The notes: generated by a model not told the origin, from the letters alone. Counted from the first letter of the stretch, positions 49,444 through 62,812 are shown. The stretch: 64,000 nucleotides of DNA from Gammaproteobacteria bacterium (GCA_003565625.1 PXBD01000005.1:1-64000); one strand, 5' to 3'. A program made the numbers and translations.

Positions 49444-49930
49444 GGCGCCGGCACCGCTTCCAGCCGCCTGAGCAGCTGCGCGGCCATGGCTCGGCGCAGA
49501 TCGGCACGCAGGAATTCCTCTTCGCGGGTGGCGGCCAGAATGGCCTGCTCATCAAAGCTGTACTCACGGGTCAGGCGCAGGGTTTCGCGAGCAATCAGTT
49601 CTTCACCTGCGCCATCTTCCAGCGAAAAGTCCAGCTCGAAGATCAGAACGAATTCGCGCACCCGGGCCTGCCCGGAAATGGTCAGCGGCTCGCTGCGCAG
49701 ACGCTCGCGGTGAATCCGCAGCGCGGCGGCGGCCGGATCCGGCCCGGATAACAGCTCGACGCCGTCGGCCTCGAGGCGCATGGCCAGTTCGCGCACGAAA
49801 ATGCTGTTGGCGTCCGGCACCGCCAGCCACGTTCTGGCCATGGCTTCCGGCAGGCGCGCCTCGCCGCGCAACTGGAACCCGCACCCGGCCAGCAAGACCA
49901 GGGGCAACAGCATGAGGACCGAAGACCGCA

Positions 49931-49931
<1 letters not shown>
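49440..49931 (-). CDS. lptE: LPS-assembly lipoprotein LptE
   Basis: MRSSVLMLLPLVLLAGCGFQLRGEARLPE; overlaps leuS stop. Confidence 0.93.
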
Positions 49932-53199
<3,268 letters not shown>

Positions 53200-53234
53200 G
53201 CGAATATGATCCAAGGTAGCCGAGAGTCGATGAC

Positions 53235-53987
53235 GTGAACCCCGACATCCAACAGCAAATCGCACAGCGCGACTGGTTTTATCGGTTCGAGCTTCCCGAT
53301 GGCAGTGCGACTGATTCCTATCTACCCGTGTCTGCCCAACAAGTGCACGACACGCGGCTGGCGATGGTCGAGCAGTTTCTGAAACCCCTGCTGGCCGACC
53401 ATCCAGGCCTTGCCGCGCTGGATCTGGCTTCGCATCAAGGCTGGTTCAGCCTCAAGGCAGCGGCCATGGGCTGTGCCTGCGTGACCGGCCTGGAACCGCG
53501 GGAGCAGCACGTCGAGGACGCCCGGCTGATGGCGCGCGCAACCGGCAGCGAAAATGTTCGCTTTGTCCAGTCGGATATCCAGAACATCGCAGCAACCGAT
53601 ATCGAGCCAGCTGATATCGTGCTCATGCTGGGCCTGATCTATCATCTCGAAAACCCGGTCGCTGCCATCCGTACCGCACACGCCTACTGCCGCCGTGTCT
53701 GCCTGATCGAGACGCAGGTCGGTCCGCATCTTTCAGGCATGCTGGACTGGGGCAGCTACGAGTTTGTCCGCCCCATCCAGGGCTGTTTCACGGTCATCGA
53801 TGAAACCGACGAGACCCATGGCGGAGAAGCGAGCACCGACGGCATTTGCCTGGCTCCAAGTGCCGAAACGCTCGTCTGGATCATGCAGAAAGTGGGCTTC
53901 CGGGATGTCGCCCTCGTTCCGCCCCCGGAGCAGGGCTACGAGCAACACCGCCACGGCAAACGCGTTCTTGCGGTCGGCTGGGTCTGA
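53235..53987 (+). CDS. SAM-dependent methyltransferase (DUF1698/CmoB-like)
   Basis: LAALDLASHQGWFSLKAAAMGC, DIVLMLGLIYHLENPVAAI; GTG start. Confidence 0.82.
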   Translation: MNPDIQQQIAQRDWFYRFELPDGSATDSYLPVSAQQVHDTRLAMVEQFLKPLLADHPGLAALDLASHQGWFSLKAAAMGCACVTGLEPREQHVEDARLMARATGSENVRFVQSDIQNIAATDIEPADIVLMLGLIYHLENPVAAIRTAHAYCRRVCLIETQVGPHLSGMLDWGSYEFVRPIQGCFTVIDETDETHGGEASTDGICLAPSAETLVWIMQKVGFRDVALVPPPEQGYEQHRHGKRVLAVGWV

Positions 53988-54035
53988 AGGCTCAGTCTGC
54001 TGAGAACAATCGGGGGCATCACTGGCTGAAGCGGA

Positions 54036-55478
54036 TTAAAAAAAGCCGGCCAGATCCTCCAGCGGCGGCATGCGCGTCTCCAGCCGCTCGCGGATATCGG
54101 CCGCCAGGCGTTTACCTTCCTCGACGCCCCACTGGTCAAACGCATTGATCTGCCAGAACACCGACAATGCGTAGACCGCATGCTCAAAGCTGGCCAGCAG
54201 GAAACCAAGCCCTTCCGGGCTGACCTGCTCGGTGAGCAGAAGCGCTACCGGCCGCTGACCCGGGAGGCGTCGATGCGGCGCACCTTCATCGCGCCCGCGC
54301 GCGAATGCGGCCGCCTGGGCGAGCAGGTGGGCCAGCTGTCGGCGATGCCAGTCAGGCTCTCCGGCCGGGTCGGCCAGGCTGCCGACCAGCAGCAACGGGT
54401 GGGTATCCCGCCCCTGGTGCAGCGCCTGAAAAATGGAATGCTGAAGATCCGTCCCCCGCCCCCCGTAGATCAGGGCCGAGGTCGACTCCTCCAGTATCTT
54501 GTCGTCCAGGGTCACGCCCTTGCCCAGGCTTTCCATCACCAGCTGCTGCAGAAAATCGCCCAGCAGGGCCAGCCGCGGCTCATACGCCACCACCCCGAGC
54601 GTCGGCAACTTCAGGTCGCGCCGCAGACAGTGCATCAGCAGCGCCAGGACCACCGCCATCGTCGATGGATCCGGCGCGCGATGGAACTGCTGATCGGCCT
54701 CATCGGCGCCTTGCAGCAGCCGACCGAAACGCTCCGGTCCGATAACGGCAGCGGCGCTGACACCAACCGAAGACCAAAGCGAGTACCGCCCCCCGGTCCA
54801 CAGCGGAAACGGCAGCACATGGTCCGGTGACAGGCCAAAGGCGACGGCGCGGTCCACGTTGGCCGTGCTGGCCCAGCAGCGTCCCTCGAACCCCGCGCCC
54901 ATCCAGTCCCGGGCAGCGCGCGCCTGGGTCATGGTTTCTTCGGTGGAAAAGGACTTCGAGGCAATCACCAGCCCGGTTCGGGCAGGATCCAGAGAGGCGA
55001 GCAGCCTGCGAAAACGCCGGCCATCCAGGGTCGACAACCAGTGCACTCGCACCCGGCCATCGTTTTCATCCAGCGCATCGGCCACCAGCCGGGGGCCCAG
55101 ATCAGAGCCACCGATTCCGACGTGCAGCAGGTCATCGATCCCCGCATCTCCGCTGTGCAGTTGCCCTGCCAGATGCAGGACCCGACGCCGCTCGTCAAGC
55201 AATTCTTGCGGTGCATCCTCTGCCCGCAATTGCATATGCAGCGCCGGCTGCGCCTCGGTCGGGTTGACCAGCGCGCCGTTGAACAAGCGCTCCACGCCCG
55301 CGCGCAGCCCGCTTCGCCGGGGCAGCTCGAACAAGCGCTCCCGCATGCCACGATCAAGCGGCATGCGGGAATAGTCCAGCAGCCAGCCGTGCTGGAGGAT
55401 GGAAAACGTACGTCCCCGATCCGCATCCTGATCAAAAAGATCCATCACGGCGGATAATTTGTTGTTTTCTTGCGACAC
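54036..55478 (-). CDS. pgi: Glucose-6-phosphate isomerase
   Basis: HVGIGGSDLGPRLVADAL, VIASKSFSTEETM, GGRYSLWSSVGVSA; probable GTG start (VSQENNK). Confidence 0.95.
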   Translation of the reverse strand: MSQENNKLSAVMDLFDQDADRGRTFSILQHGWLLDYSRMPLDRGMRERLFELPRRSGLRAGVERLFNGALVNPTEAQPALHMQLRAEDAPQELLDERRRVLHLAGQLHSGDAGIDDLLHVGIGGSDLGPRLVADALDENDGRVRVHWLSTLDGRRFRRLLASLDPARTGLVIASKSFSTEETMTQARAARDWMGAGFEGRCWASTANVDRAVAFGLSPDHVLPFPLWTGGRYSLWSSVGVSAAAVIGPERFGRLLQGADEADQQFHRAPDPSTMAVVLALLMHCLRRDLKLPTLGVVAYEPRLALLGDFLQQLVMESLGKGVTLDDKILEESTSALIYGGRGTDLQHSIFQALHQGRDTHPLLLVGSLADPAGEPDWHRRQLAHLLAQAAAFARGRDEGAPHRRLPGQRPVALLLTEQVSPEGLGFLLASFEHAVYALSVFWQINAFDQWGVEEGKRLAADIRERLETRMPPLEDLAGFF

Positions 55479-55576
55479 GATACAGACTCCCTCAGAACAG
55501 GTGCACTGCATTCCATTCTAGCGTACCTCTCCACCAGCGCCGCTGGAACACCATGGGCTGCGGGAGAGCAACAGAC

Positions 55577-55604
55577 AAAAAAAACCCCTTCCGTGAGGAA
55601 GGGG
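55577..55604 (-). terminator. Rho-independent terminator (minus strand)
   Basis: Minus strand CCCCTTCC-TCAC-GGAAGGGG followed by T8. Confidence 0.85.
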
Positions 55605-55679
55605 CAACTTGATATCGGAGTGATGTACCTCGCTTCGCGCCCTGCGACCTTGCCCAACCGTTGCGGTTTTACCAAGGCT
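55577..55679 (-). ncRNA. Candidate sRNA or leader/attenuator upstream of pgi
   Basis: Extended -10 promoter candidate TTGGAT-N17-TAGTAT (55714-55686); 5' hairpin CCTTG..AACCG-CAA-CGGTT..CAAGG; ends in a canonical terminator. Confidence 0.5.
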
Positions 55680-55892
55680 GTATGAATACTACCACAGCCT
55701 GCGCCTCAATCCAAGCGGAACTTGCGGGCACGGTGCGCAGGCTTCGCAAAGTCGGACTGCCGGTGATCAAGGAAGTTTCCAGCGCGGGCCTGTTCACAGC
55801 GGTTTCACCGCTGCGCCAGCAAACTAAACTTGTATTCGGAGCGGTCCCTCCAAGGCCCTGACTCCCTCCCTCCGTTCCGGATGCGCACTCGA

Positions 55893-55929
55893 AGACCCCG
55901 ACCACGGCTCCCGGTCGGGGTCTTTTTTT
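55893..55929 (+). terminator. Rho-independent terminator (plus strand)
   Basis: 11-bp stem AGACCCCGACC...GGTCGGGGTCT then T-run. Confidence 0.85.
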
Positions 55930-55995
55930 GTCCATACCGAGCCAGCGGTATTGTACGCTGAGCAGACGTTTTGACAACGGACTGGACAGTGCATC

Positions 55996-56430
55996 ATGGA
56001 TTCCTTGACGATCAACACCGTGCGCACGCTGACCTGGAGCGGCCTGATTCCTTTTGCCGCACTGGCGGTAATCAACGCGACCGGCGCCCCGAACTGGCTG
56101 GAAACCCTGCTGCTAGCCTACCCCGCGCTGATCCTCGCTTTTCTCGCAGGCACCCTCTGGACCCGCCATCTGCTGGGTGAGCGCACTCGTCCACGCCTGC
56201 TGATTGCCAGCAATGCGCTGGTTTTGCTGGTCTGGCCCGCGATCCTCATGCCCCTGGGCTGGGCCACTCTGTGGATTGCCGTCATGTTTGGTGCCCACCT
56301 GGCGCTGGACGAGCCGTGGCGCGGCTACGGCATGCCGGGATGGTACCGGCGCCTGCGGCTGGCCGTCAGCAGCAGCGCCATTGCCGTGCTCATCATCGGC
56401 GGCCTGATCGGAGTCAGCCTGCATGGCTGA
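55996..56430 (+). CDS. DUF3429-like membrane protein
   Basis: ~144 aa with four to five TM helices; GLIPFAALAVINATG, YPALILAFLAGTLWTRHLL. Confidence 0.75.
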   Translation: MDSLTINTVRTLTWSGLIPFAALAVINATGAPNWLETLLLAYPALILAFLAGTLWTRHLLGERTRPRLLIASNALVLLVWPAILMPLGWATLWIAVMFGAHLALDEPWRGYGMPGWYRRLRLAVSSSAIAVLIIGGLIGVSLHG

Positions 56431-57094
56431 ACCGGTGCTCAGTATTCAGGACCTGCAGCGTCGCTTCGGAACGACAGGCCCGGTCCAGGTCCTTGATCAA
56501 CTGACGCTAAGTCTCGAGGCGGGCGAACGGGTCGCGGTGATGGGGTCTTCGGGCTCCGGCAAAACCACCTTGCTGCACCTGGCCGCCGGCATGGACACCC
56601 CGGATGCCGGCGAGGTCTGCATTGCAGGGCGCAATTTGTCGGCCCTGCCGGAGCCGGAGCGCACCCGCTTCCGGGCCCGCTTCATCGGCCTGGTGTTTCA
56701 GGATTTCAATCTCATTGACAGCCTGACGGTGCGCGAAAACATCGAGTTGCCGCTGTGGCTGAACCATGCCCTGGAACACGTTGACCGAATCACCGAACTG
56801 GCCGTGGAACTGGGCATCGAGCCCCTGCTGGAGCGACTGCCCGAAAAACTGTCCGGCGGCGAAAAACAGCGCGTGGCCATCGCTCGGGCCCTGGTGCACC
56901 GTCCGGCATTGCTGCTGGCCGACGAACCCACCGGCAGCCTGGACCAGACCACCGCCGAGGGCGTACTGGCGCTGTTTGATCGCATCACCCGGCAGCACAA
57001 CGTCACCTTGCTGATGGTCACCCACAACGACGAGGCCGCCGCGCTGTGCGACCGTGTTCTGCACCTGCGTCACGGCCGATTGAGCGATCACTGA
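56423..57094 (+). CDS. ABC transporter ATP-binding protein (LolD/MacB-like)
   Basis: GSSGSGKTTLLHLAAGMD, LSGGEKQRVAIARALVHRPALLLADEPTGSLD. Confidence 0.95.
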   Translation: MAEPVLSIQDLQRRFGTTGPVQVLDQLTLSLEAGERVAVMGSSGSGKTTLLHLAAGMDTPDAGEVCIAGRNLSALPEPERTRFRARFIGLVFQDFNLIDSLTVRENIELPLWLNHALEHVDRITELAVELGIEPLLERLPEKLSGGEKQRVAIARALVHRPALLLADEPTGSLDQTTAEGVLALFDRITRQHNVTLLMVTHNDEAAALCDRVLHLRHGRLSDH

Positions 57095-59529
57095 TGCGCT
57101 TGCTGCTGGAGTCCTCGCGGCGATTTTTCTATCGTCATCCGGGCCAGCTGCTGCTGGCTCTGGTGGGCATCGCGGCCGGGGTGGCCGTGGTGACCGGGGT
57201 GGCGCTGATGCGCGACGTATTGATCGATGCGCTCGACAGCGCCACCGAGAGCCTGAGCGGAACCGACACCGTGCGCGTGGTCGACCCCGGCGGCGCGCTG
57301 GACGAGGAAGTCTTTCGGCAACTGGCCACCACCCGGGGCGCACCCGACCTGGTGCCCGTGCTCAGCTCGCGGCTTCGCCTTGGCAATCGCATGCTGGAGC
57401 TGGTGGCAATTGACCCGCTCTCCCTTGGCCCCAGCAGCATCATTCGCCCCGCCGGAACCGCAACCGGCGCCCTGGTTGGCCAGGCCAACGCGGCCATGGT
57501 TACAGAACGAACCCTGCAGCGCCTCGATCTGGCCCCGGGCGAGACCCTTGAGGTGCGTCATTTCGGTCAGACGCTGCAGCTTGAAATCGTTGCCGTTGTC
57601 CAGGGCGGGCCAGCACTCGATGATCGCATCATCATGGATCTGGCCGCAGCCCAGCACCTGATCGGCCGCCGCGGGGAATTGAGTTTCATTGAGGCCCCGA
57701 GCAGCGCCAGCGAATGGCTGCGGCAGCAGTTGCCGGAGAACCTGATCCTGATTGACGCCGACCAGCGGCGCGAATCAGCCGCCAGCCTGACGGCCGGCAT
57801 GCGCGCCAACCTGACCGCGATGAGCCTGCTCAGCCTGGCTGTCGGCCTGTTCGTGATCTACAGCGTGCTGGCGTTCCTGCTGGTCCAGCGCCGCCGCACC
57901 ATCGGCATGCTGCGCGCCGTCGGCGTTACCCAGGGCCAAATCCAGGCCCTGCTGGCCATGGAGACACTGGTACTGGCCAGCCTGGGCGCGCTGGCCGGCC
58001 TGGTGCTGGGCACCCTGCTCGCCACCGCGCTGCTCGATCTGGTTCGCCAGCCGGTCGCCGAGCTGTACCGCATGGTGGCCTCGGCCGGCGTCCGTCCCGG
58101 GGTCGGGCTGTATGCCAGCGTCTGGCTGCTGGCCGTGGTCATGGCCCTGGCCAGCGTGCTCGGGGTGTTGCGCGAGGCCCAGCGGATTCCGCCCGGGCAA
58201 CTGGCCCGAACCGTCCATGAATCGCAGTACAACTCGGCCGGATTCTGGCAGTGGCTGCCTTGGATACTGCTGATCCTTGGTGGCGCAGTCATCGGCATGA
58301 CGCGCAGCTTGCCGCCGGTGTTGGCAGGTCTGTTCGTCATGCTGTCCGGATGCGCGCTGCTGGCGCCGGCCGGCGGCATGCACCTGCTGCGACAGGCCGC
58401 GCGCCTGGCCGGCAGCGGCCTGGTCGCCAGAGCCATCAAGATGCTGATGAGTTCCCGCCAACGCCTGGCGCCGGCGGTATCGGCTCTGAGCCTGGCGCTG
58501 GCATTGAGCGCCGGTGTCGGCATGATGGTGCTGGGGTTCCGCGCCACGGTGGATGACTGGGTCAGCCGCCTGATCAATGCCGACACCTATCTCACCGTCA
58601 GCCAGGGCACGCTGGACTCGGCCGACGTGGAAACCATCGCTGCGTGGCCGGAAGTGACCATGTTGACCAGCTCGCGTCAGTTCCGCCTCGATGACGGCAG
58701 CATGGTAGTCGGCTACGACCTCAATCCGGTCGCCTGGTCCGGTTTCGAGTGGCTGGACGGGGATGGTGAAGCTGCTCGTGCCGCCGTGGAATCCGGCGCT
58801 GCGGTTCTGGTCACCGAACCGATGGCAAGGCGCCGCAATCTCGACCCAGGCGACAGACTGGAGCTGGTCACCCTCACCGGTCCAGTCGACTTCGAGGTCG
58901 CCGCCGTCTACCGCGACTACAGCACCGATCGAGGAATGGTCGCCATGATTGGCTGGCGTTACCGCGAACTCTGGGAAGACGACCGGCGCGACAGTATCGG
59001 CCTGTATCTGGCTCCCGACGCCGATATCACCGCGCTCGAGGAGCGCATCGCCAGCCAATTCGAGACCGGCAACCTGACCTCGCGCGAATCCGTGCGCGAA
59101 CAAACCCTGGGCGTGTTCGACCGCACCTTCCGGATCTCCTGGGCACTGGCCATTCTGGTCGGCCTGATCGCCGCCATCGCCCTGATCAGCGCGCTGCTGG
59201 CGCTGGGGCTGGAGCGGGGTCGCGAATACGCCACCCTGCGCGCCGTTGGCCTGCCGCGCCGTGGTCTGGCGGGAGTGGTCCTGACCCAGACCACCAGCCT
59301 GGCGGCCATCGCCGTGGCCATGGCAATCCCGTTCAGCCTGCTGATCCATGCAGTGCTGTCGCTGGCGGTTCAGCCGCGCGCGTTCGGCTGGAGCATCGCC
59401 CTGACCTGGCCGTGGCAGCCGCTGGCGGTTCTGGTGCCGCTGGCCTTGGCAATTGGAGTGCTGGCCGGCACCTACCCGGCCTGGAAAATCGCCGGTCGCG
59501 ATCCCGCGCCGCTGCTGAGGGCCGGCTGA
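57094..59529 (+). CDS. FtsX-like ABC permease
   Basis: 811 aa with two FtsX-like TM blocks; TGATG coupling to the ATPase gene. Confidence 0.93.
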   Translation: MRLLLESSRRFFYRHPGQLLLALVGIAAGVAVVTGVALMRDVLIDALDSATESLSGTDTVRVVDPGGALDEEVFRQLATTRGAPDLVPVLSSRLRLGNRMLELVAIDPLSLGPSSIIRPAGTATGALVGQANAAMVTERTLQRLDLAPGETLEVRHFGQTLQLEIVAVVQGGPALDDRIIMDLAAAQHLIGRRGELSFIEAPSSASEWLRQQLPENLILIDADQRRESAASLTAGMRANLTAMSLLSLAVGLFVIYSVLAFLLVQRRRTIGMLRAVGVTQGQIQALLAMETLVLASLGALAGLVLGTLLATALLDLVRQPVAELYRMVASAGVRPGVGLYASVWLLAVVMALASVLGVLREAQRIPPGQLARTVHESQYNSAGFWQWLPWILLILGGAVIGMTRSLPPVLAGLFVMLSGCALLAPAGGMHLLRQAARLAGSGLVARAIKMLMSSRQRLAPAVSALSLALALSAGVGMMVLGFRATVDDWVSRLINADTYLTVSQGTLDSADVETIAAWPEVTMLTSSRQFRLDDGSMVVGYDLNPVAWSGFEWLDGDGEAARAAVESGAAVLVTEPMARRRNLDPGDRLELVTLTGPVDFEVAAVYRDYSTDRGMVAMIGWRYRELWEDDRRDSIGLYLAPDADITALEERIASQFETGNLTSRESVREQTLGVFDRTFRISWALAILVGLIAAIALISALLALGLERGREYATLRAVGLPRRGLAGVVLTQTTSLAAIAVAMAIPFSLLIHAVLSLAVQPRAFGWSIALTWPWQPLAVLVPLALAIGVLAGTYPAWKIAGRDPAPLLRAG

Positions 59530-60650
59530 TGCGTCTGGATGCCGCCGTGATTCTGACGCTGGTCGCAATGGCCATTGCCTGGCTGGCCTGGCAAACCCGG
59601 GAACCGGCAGCACCTGCCGTCGAAAGACTGAACGTCCAGGGACTGATGAGTACCGGCGGCGAACCATTCCGGCGCGTCACCGAGCCTGTTCCGATGTCGT
59701 TTCCGGACGACCATGCCCTGCATCCGGGCTACCAGTACGAATGGTGGTACTTCACCGGCAATCTCGATACGGCCGCCGGCAAGCGGCTGGGCTACCAGTT
59801 CACGTTGTTTCGCTTTGCCAGTCCGCCGGGCGAGGAACTGGATTCCGCCTGGGCGACCAACGCAACTTGGATGGCCAATCTGGCCCTGAGTGACGGCCGC
59901 CATCGGCGTTTTTACCCGGCCGAGCGATTCGCGCGCTCGGCGCTGGACCTGGCTGGAGCCGACCAGGACCGCTGGTGGCTGCGCGATTGGGAAGTGGCCC
60001 GACGCGGCGGCAGCTGGCACCTGAACGCAGAGCACGACGATTTTGCTCTGGCACTGGAACTGACAGCCACCCGGCCGCTGGTGCTGCAGGGCGATGCTGG
60101 CTACAGCCGCAAGGGGCCGGATCCGGGCAATGCCTCGCGCTACTATTCCATCCCCCGGCTGGCCACCTCCGGCACCGTCCGAATCGGGGACGAGACGCTG
60201 CCCGTCGAAGGCCTGTCCTGGCTGGACCGGGAATGGGGCTCCAACGCACTGGGCGAGGATCAGGTCGGCTGGGACTGGTTTGCCCTGCACCTCGACGACG
60301 GCCGCGACGTCATGCTGGCCCGTATCCGCTACGTCGACGGAACCACCTCGGAATGGTCCTACGGACAGCTGGTCTTCCCCGACGGCAGCCATCGCTACCT
60401 GGCCGCAGAAGAATACGAAGCCACCGTCTCGCGCTGGTGGACCGATGCCAACGGTTCACGCTGGCCGCTGGACTGGGATATCGAAATCCCGTCGGCCGAT
60501 CTGGACATCCAAACCCGGGCGGTATTCGACCATCAGCACTGGCAGGGCTCGGTCGATTACTGGGAGGGCATGATCGACGTAATCGACATCGCCGACGGCC
60601 GAAAGATCGGCCGTGGTTACCTGGAACTGTCCGGATACGGAGAGGGATAG
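59529..60650 (+). CDS. AttH/lipocalin-like hydrolase (carotenoid 1,2-hydratase-like fold)
   Basis: YEWWYFTGNLDTAAGKRLGYQFTLFR, YYSIPRLATSG, WLDREWGSNAL..GWDWFALHLDDG. Confidence 0.9.
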   Translation: MRLDAAVILTLVAMAIAWLAWQTREPAAPAVERLNVQGLMSTGGEPFRRVTEPVPMSFPDDHALHPGYQYEWWYFTGNLDTAAGKRLGYQFTLFRFASPPGEELDSAWATNATWMANLALSDGRHRRFYPAERFARSALDLAGADQDRWWLRDWEVARRGGSWHLNAEHDDFALALELTATRPLVLQGDAGYSRKGPDPGNASRYYSIPRLATSGTVRIGDETLPVEGLSWLDREWGSNALGEDQVGWDWFALHLDDGRDVMLARIRYVDGTTSEWSYGQLVFPDGSHRYLAAEEYEATVSRWWTDANGSRWPLDWDIEIPSADLDIQTRAVFDHQHWQGSVDYWEGMIDVIDIADGRKIGRGYLELSGYGEG

Positions 60651-60669
60651 ACCGTTTCCATCCCCCGCT

Positions 60670-61953
60670 TCAGGGGCTGCGGTAGACGCGTCCCTCGCGC
60701 ATCACGAATGGCACGTCCATAAGAACCGCCACGTCCGCGATCGGATCGCCGTCAACCGCGATGACATCGGCCAGGAAGCCGGTGCGCAAGCGGCCCAGGT
60801 CCTCGGTCCGGCCAAGCAGCTCGGCCGCGTTCACGGTGGCCGAGCGCAGCGCATCGGCCGGCGACATGCCGGCCTCGACCATGTACTGAAACTCCAGCGC
60901 ATTGTCGCCGTGCGGACATACCCCGCAGTCGGTGCCGAAGGCGATCCGGACGCCGGCGGCCTGCGCTCGGCCAAAGGTGTCCTGGATCAGCGGCCCGATC
61001 TCGGCCGCCTTGGCCGCCACAATCGGCGGGAAATAGCCTTCCACGGCAGCCATGTCGGCGACGAAGCGACCGGCCGAGATCGTGGGCACGTACCAGGTGC
61101 CGTGCTCGATCATCAAGGCGATGATGTCGTCGTCCATGTAAGTCCCGTGCTCGATCGAGTGCACGCCGGCGCGGATCGCCCGGCGCATGCCCTCGGCGCC
61201 ATGCGCATGCGCGGCCACGTGCATTTCGTAATCGGCGGCAATGCGCACGATTTCGCCAATCTCGGCCTCGGTGAACTGCGGGTTCTGGCCGCTGCGCGCA
61301 ACACTGAGTACGCCACCGGTCGCGGTAATCTTGATCAGGTCGGCGCCGTCCTTGTAGCGCTGGCGCACCGCCTGACGGCCATCCCGTTCGCCGTTGACGA
61401 CCCCCTCGCGCGGACCCGGGTCGCCCATCAGGTCGCGCCGAAACGCGTTGGTCGGGTCGGCATGGCCGCCGGTGGTAGCCAGGGACTTGGCCGCGGTAAG
61501 AATGCGCGGGCCCGGTAAAATGCCCTGGTCGATGGCATTCCGCAACGCGATACTGGCGTTGAACGAATCCCCGAGATCACGGATCGTGGTGAAACCGGCT
61601 TCGAGCGTGACCTGGGCAAAGTGAGCCCCACGCAGAGCGACATCAGCCTCGTTGTTGGTAAAGCGGCGGATATAGCTGTCCGGCGAAGACTGGCTGGTCA
61701 CGTGGGTATGCATGTCCATCAGGCCCGGCAGGCAGGTCAATTCGGTCAGGTCCAGCGCTTCAGCGTTGGTCGGCGCGTCTGCCAGGCCGGCGTGAACCGC
61801 CTGGATCCGACCATCAGCGACTACCAGCGTATGGGCGCCCAGCGTCGTGCCCGCGTCGACGTCGACCAGGGCACCGCAGCGCAACCAGACTTCGCCAGCC
61901 AGGGCGGGCGATGCCGCCATCAGGCCGATCAGCACAACCGCAATCGTTTTCAT
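60670..61953 (-). CDS. Metal-dependent amidohydrolase, exported
   Basis: LPGLMDMHTHVTSQ, VAAHAHGAEGMRRAIRAGVHSIEHGTY, FGTDCGVCPHGDNALEF; N-terminal signal peptide. Confidence 0.93.
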   Translation of the reverse strand: MKTIAVVLIGLMAASPALAGEVWLRCGALVDVDAGTTLGAHTLVVADGRIQAVHAGLADAPTNAEALDLTELTCLPGLMDMHTHVTSQSSPDSYIRRFTNNEADVALRGAHFAQVTLEAGFTTIRDLGDSFNASIALRNAIDQGILPGPRILTAAKSLATTGGHADPTNAFRRDLMGDPGPREGVVNGERDGRQAVRQRYKDGADLIKITATGGVLSVARSGQNPQFTEAEIGEIVRIAADYEMHVAAHAHGAEGMRRAIRAGVHSIEHGTYMDDDIIALMIEHGTWYVPTISAGRFVADMAAVEGYFPPIVAAKAAEIGPLIQDTFGRAQAAGVRIAFGTDCGVCPHGDNALEFQYMVEAGMSPADALRSATVNAAELLGRTEDLGRLRTGFLADVIAVDGDPIADVAVLMDVPFVMREGRVYRSP

Positions 61954-61996
61954 TTCCGAATCATCCTCGCGCGAACCAATCGGCAATGGTACCCGA

Positions 61997-62812
61997 TCAG
62001 GACAACCAGCCTGCGATCAGGATCAGGCTCAACGCCACCAGCCAGATCATCAACATGCGCCAGACGATGTGATGTCCGGTGGTCACCCCTTCTTCAAACG
62101 ACGCGCGAGAATCCACGATCACCGCACCGACTTCGTCGAGAACCTCCGGCTGCAAGGTCCATGGAGACCGCCCTTGCCGGTGCGCATGCCAGGCATGACG
62201 AACGCGATCGTAGTCACCGCCCAGGCCCGCGCTGATGAGCATCAACAGCAACACCGGCCAGTCCAGCACATCGCGCAGGCGCAGCAGCCAGCCCGACTGG
62301 GCCGGAGCCAGGCCGGGCAGGTTCAGACTGATTCGGGTCAGGCGGTACAACAGGACTCCGGGTATGCCCAGCAGCACGAACCAGAACAAGGCCCCGAACC
62401 AGCGCGCCTGGGCGGCGTGGAACAGCGCGGCAGCGGCTTCCGGCGCCCCGGCATCGCGCTGAATTCGCATGATTCGACGCACTTTCAGATAGCGCGGATC
62501 GTTGCCGCCGGCCATCAGGATCTGGACATCGTGGTCCAGATCGCGGGGCCCCAGACTGTAGACGAACACGGCCAGCGCGGCAAAAAACCAGCCCGGCCAC
62601 CCTAACCAGGAATACGCCAGCCAGTCCAGGGCGAGGGCAAGGGCCAGGGCCACGACCACCACGGCGATCGCCGGCGCCGGGGCAGCGCCACCCAGTCGCG
62701 AACGACGCAGCGCGCCCAGCAGTCGGCCGAACCAGCCGAACCGGCGCAGCCGGGAGACCGGGCGCACGAGATGGCTGAGCAGCAGGCCCAGCAGCACGAT
62801 GAGAATGGTCAT
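61997..62812 (-). CDS. AmpE/CobD-like membrane protein
   Basis: WFFAALAVFVYSLGPRDLDHDVQ; four TM helices. Confidence 0.7.
   Translation of the reverse strand: MTILIVLLGLLLSHLVRPVSRLRRFGWFGRLLGALRRSRLGGAAPAPAIAVVVVALALALALDWLAYSWLGWPGWFFAALAVFVYSLGPRDLDHDVQILMAGGNDPRYLKVRRIMRIQRDAGAPEAAAALFHAAQARWFGALFWFVLLGIPGVLLYRLTRISLNLPGLAPAQSGWLLRLRDVLDWPVLLLMLISAGLGGDYDRVRHAWHAHRQGRSPWTLQPEVLDEVGAVIVDSRASFEEGVTTGHHIVWRMLMIWLVALSLILIAGWLS

Noticed and set aside
57775-59667. 630-aa minus-strand ORF antisense to the FtsX permease
   Set aside because: Gln/His/Arg-rich antisense artefact; the real gene is on the plus strand.
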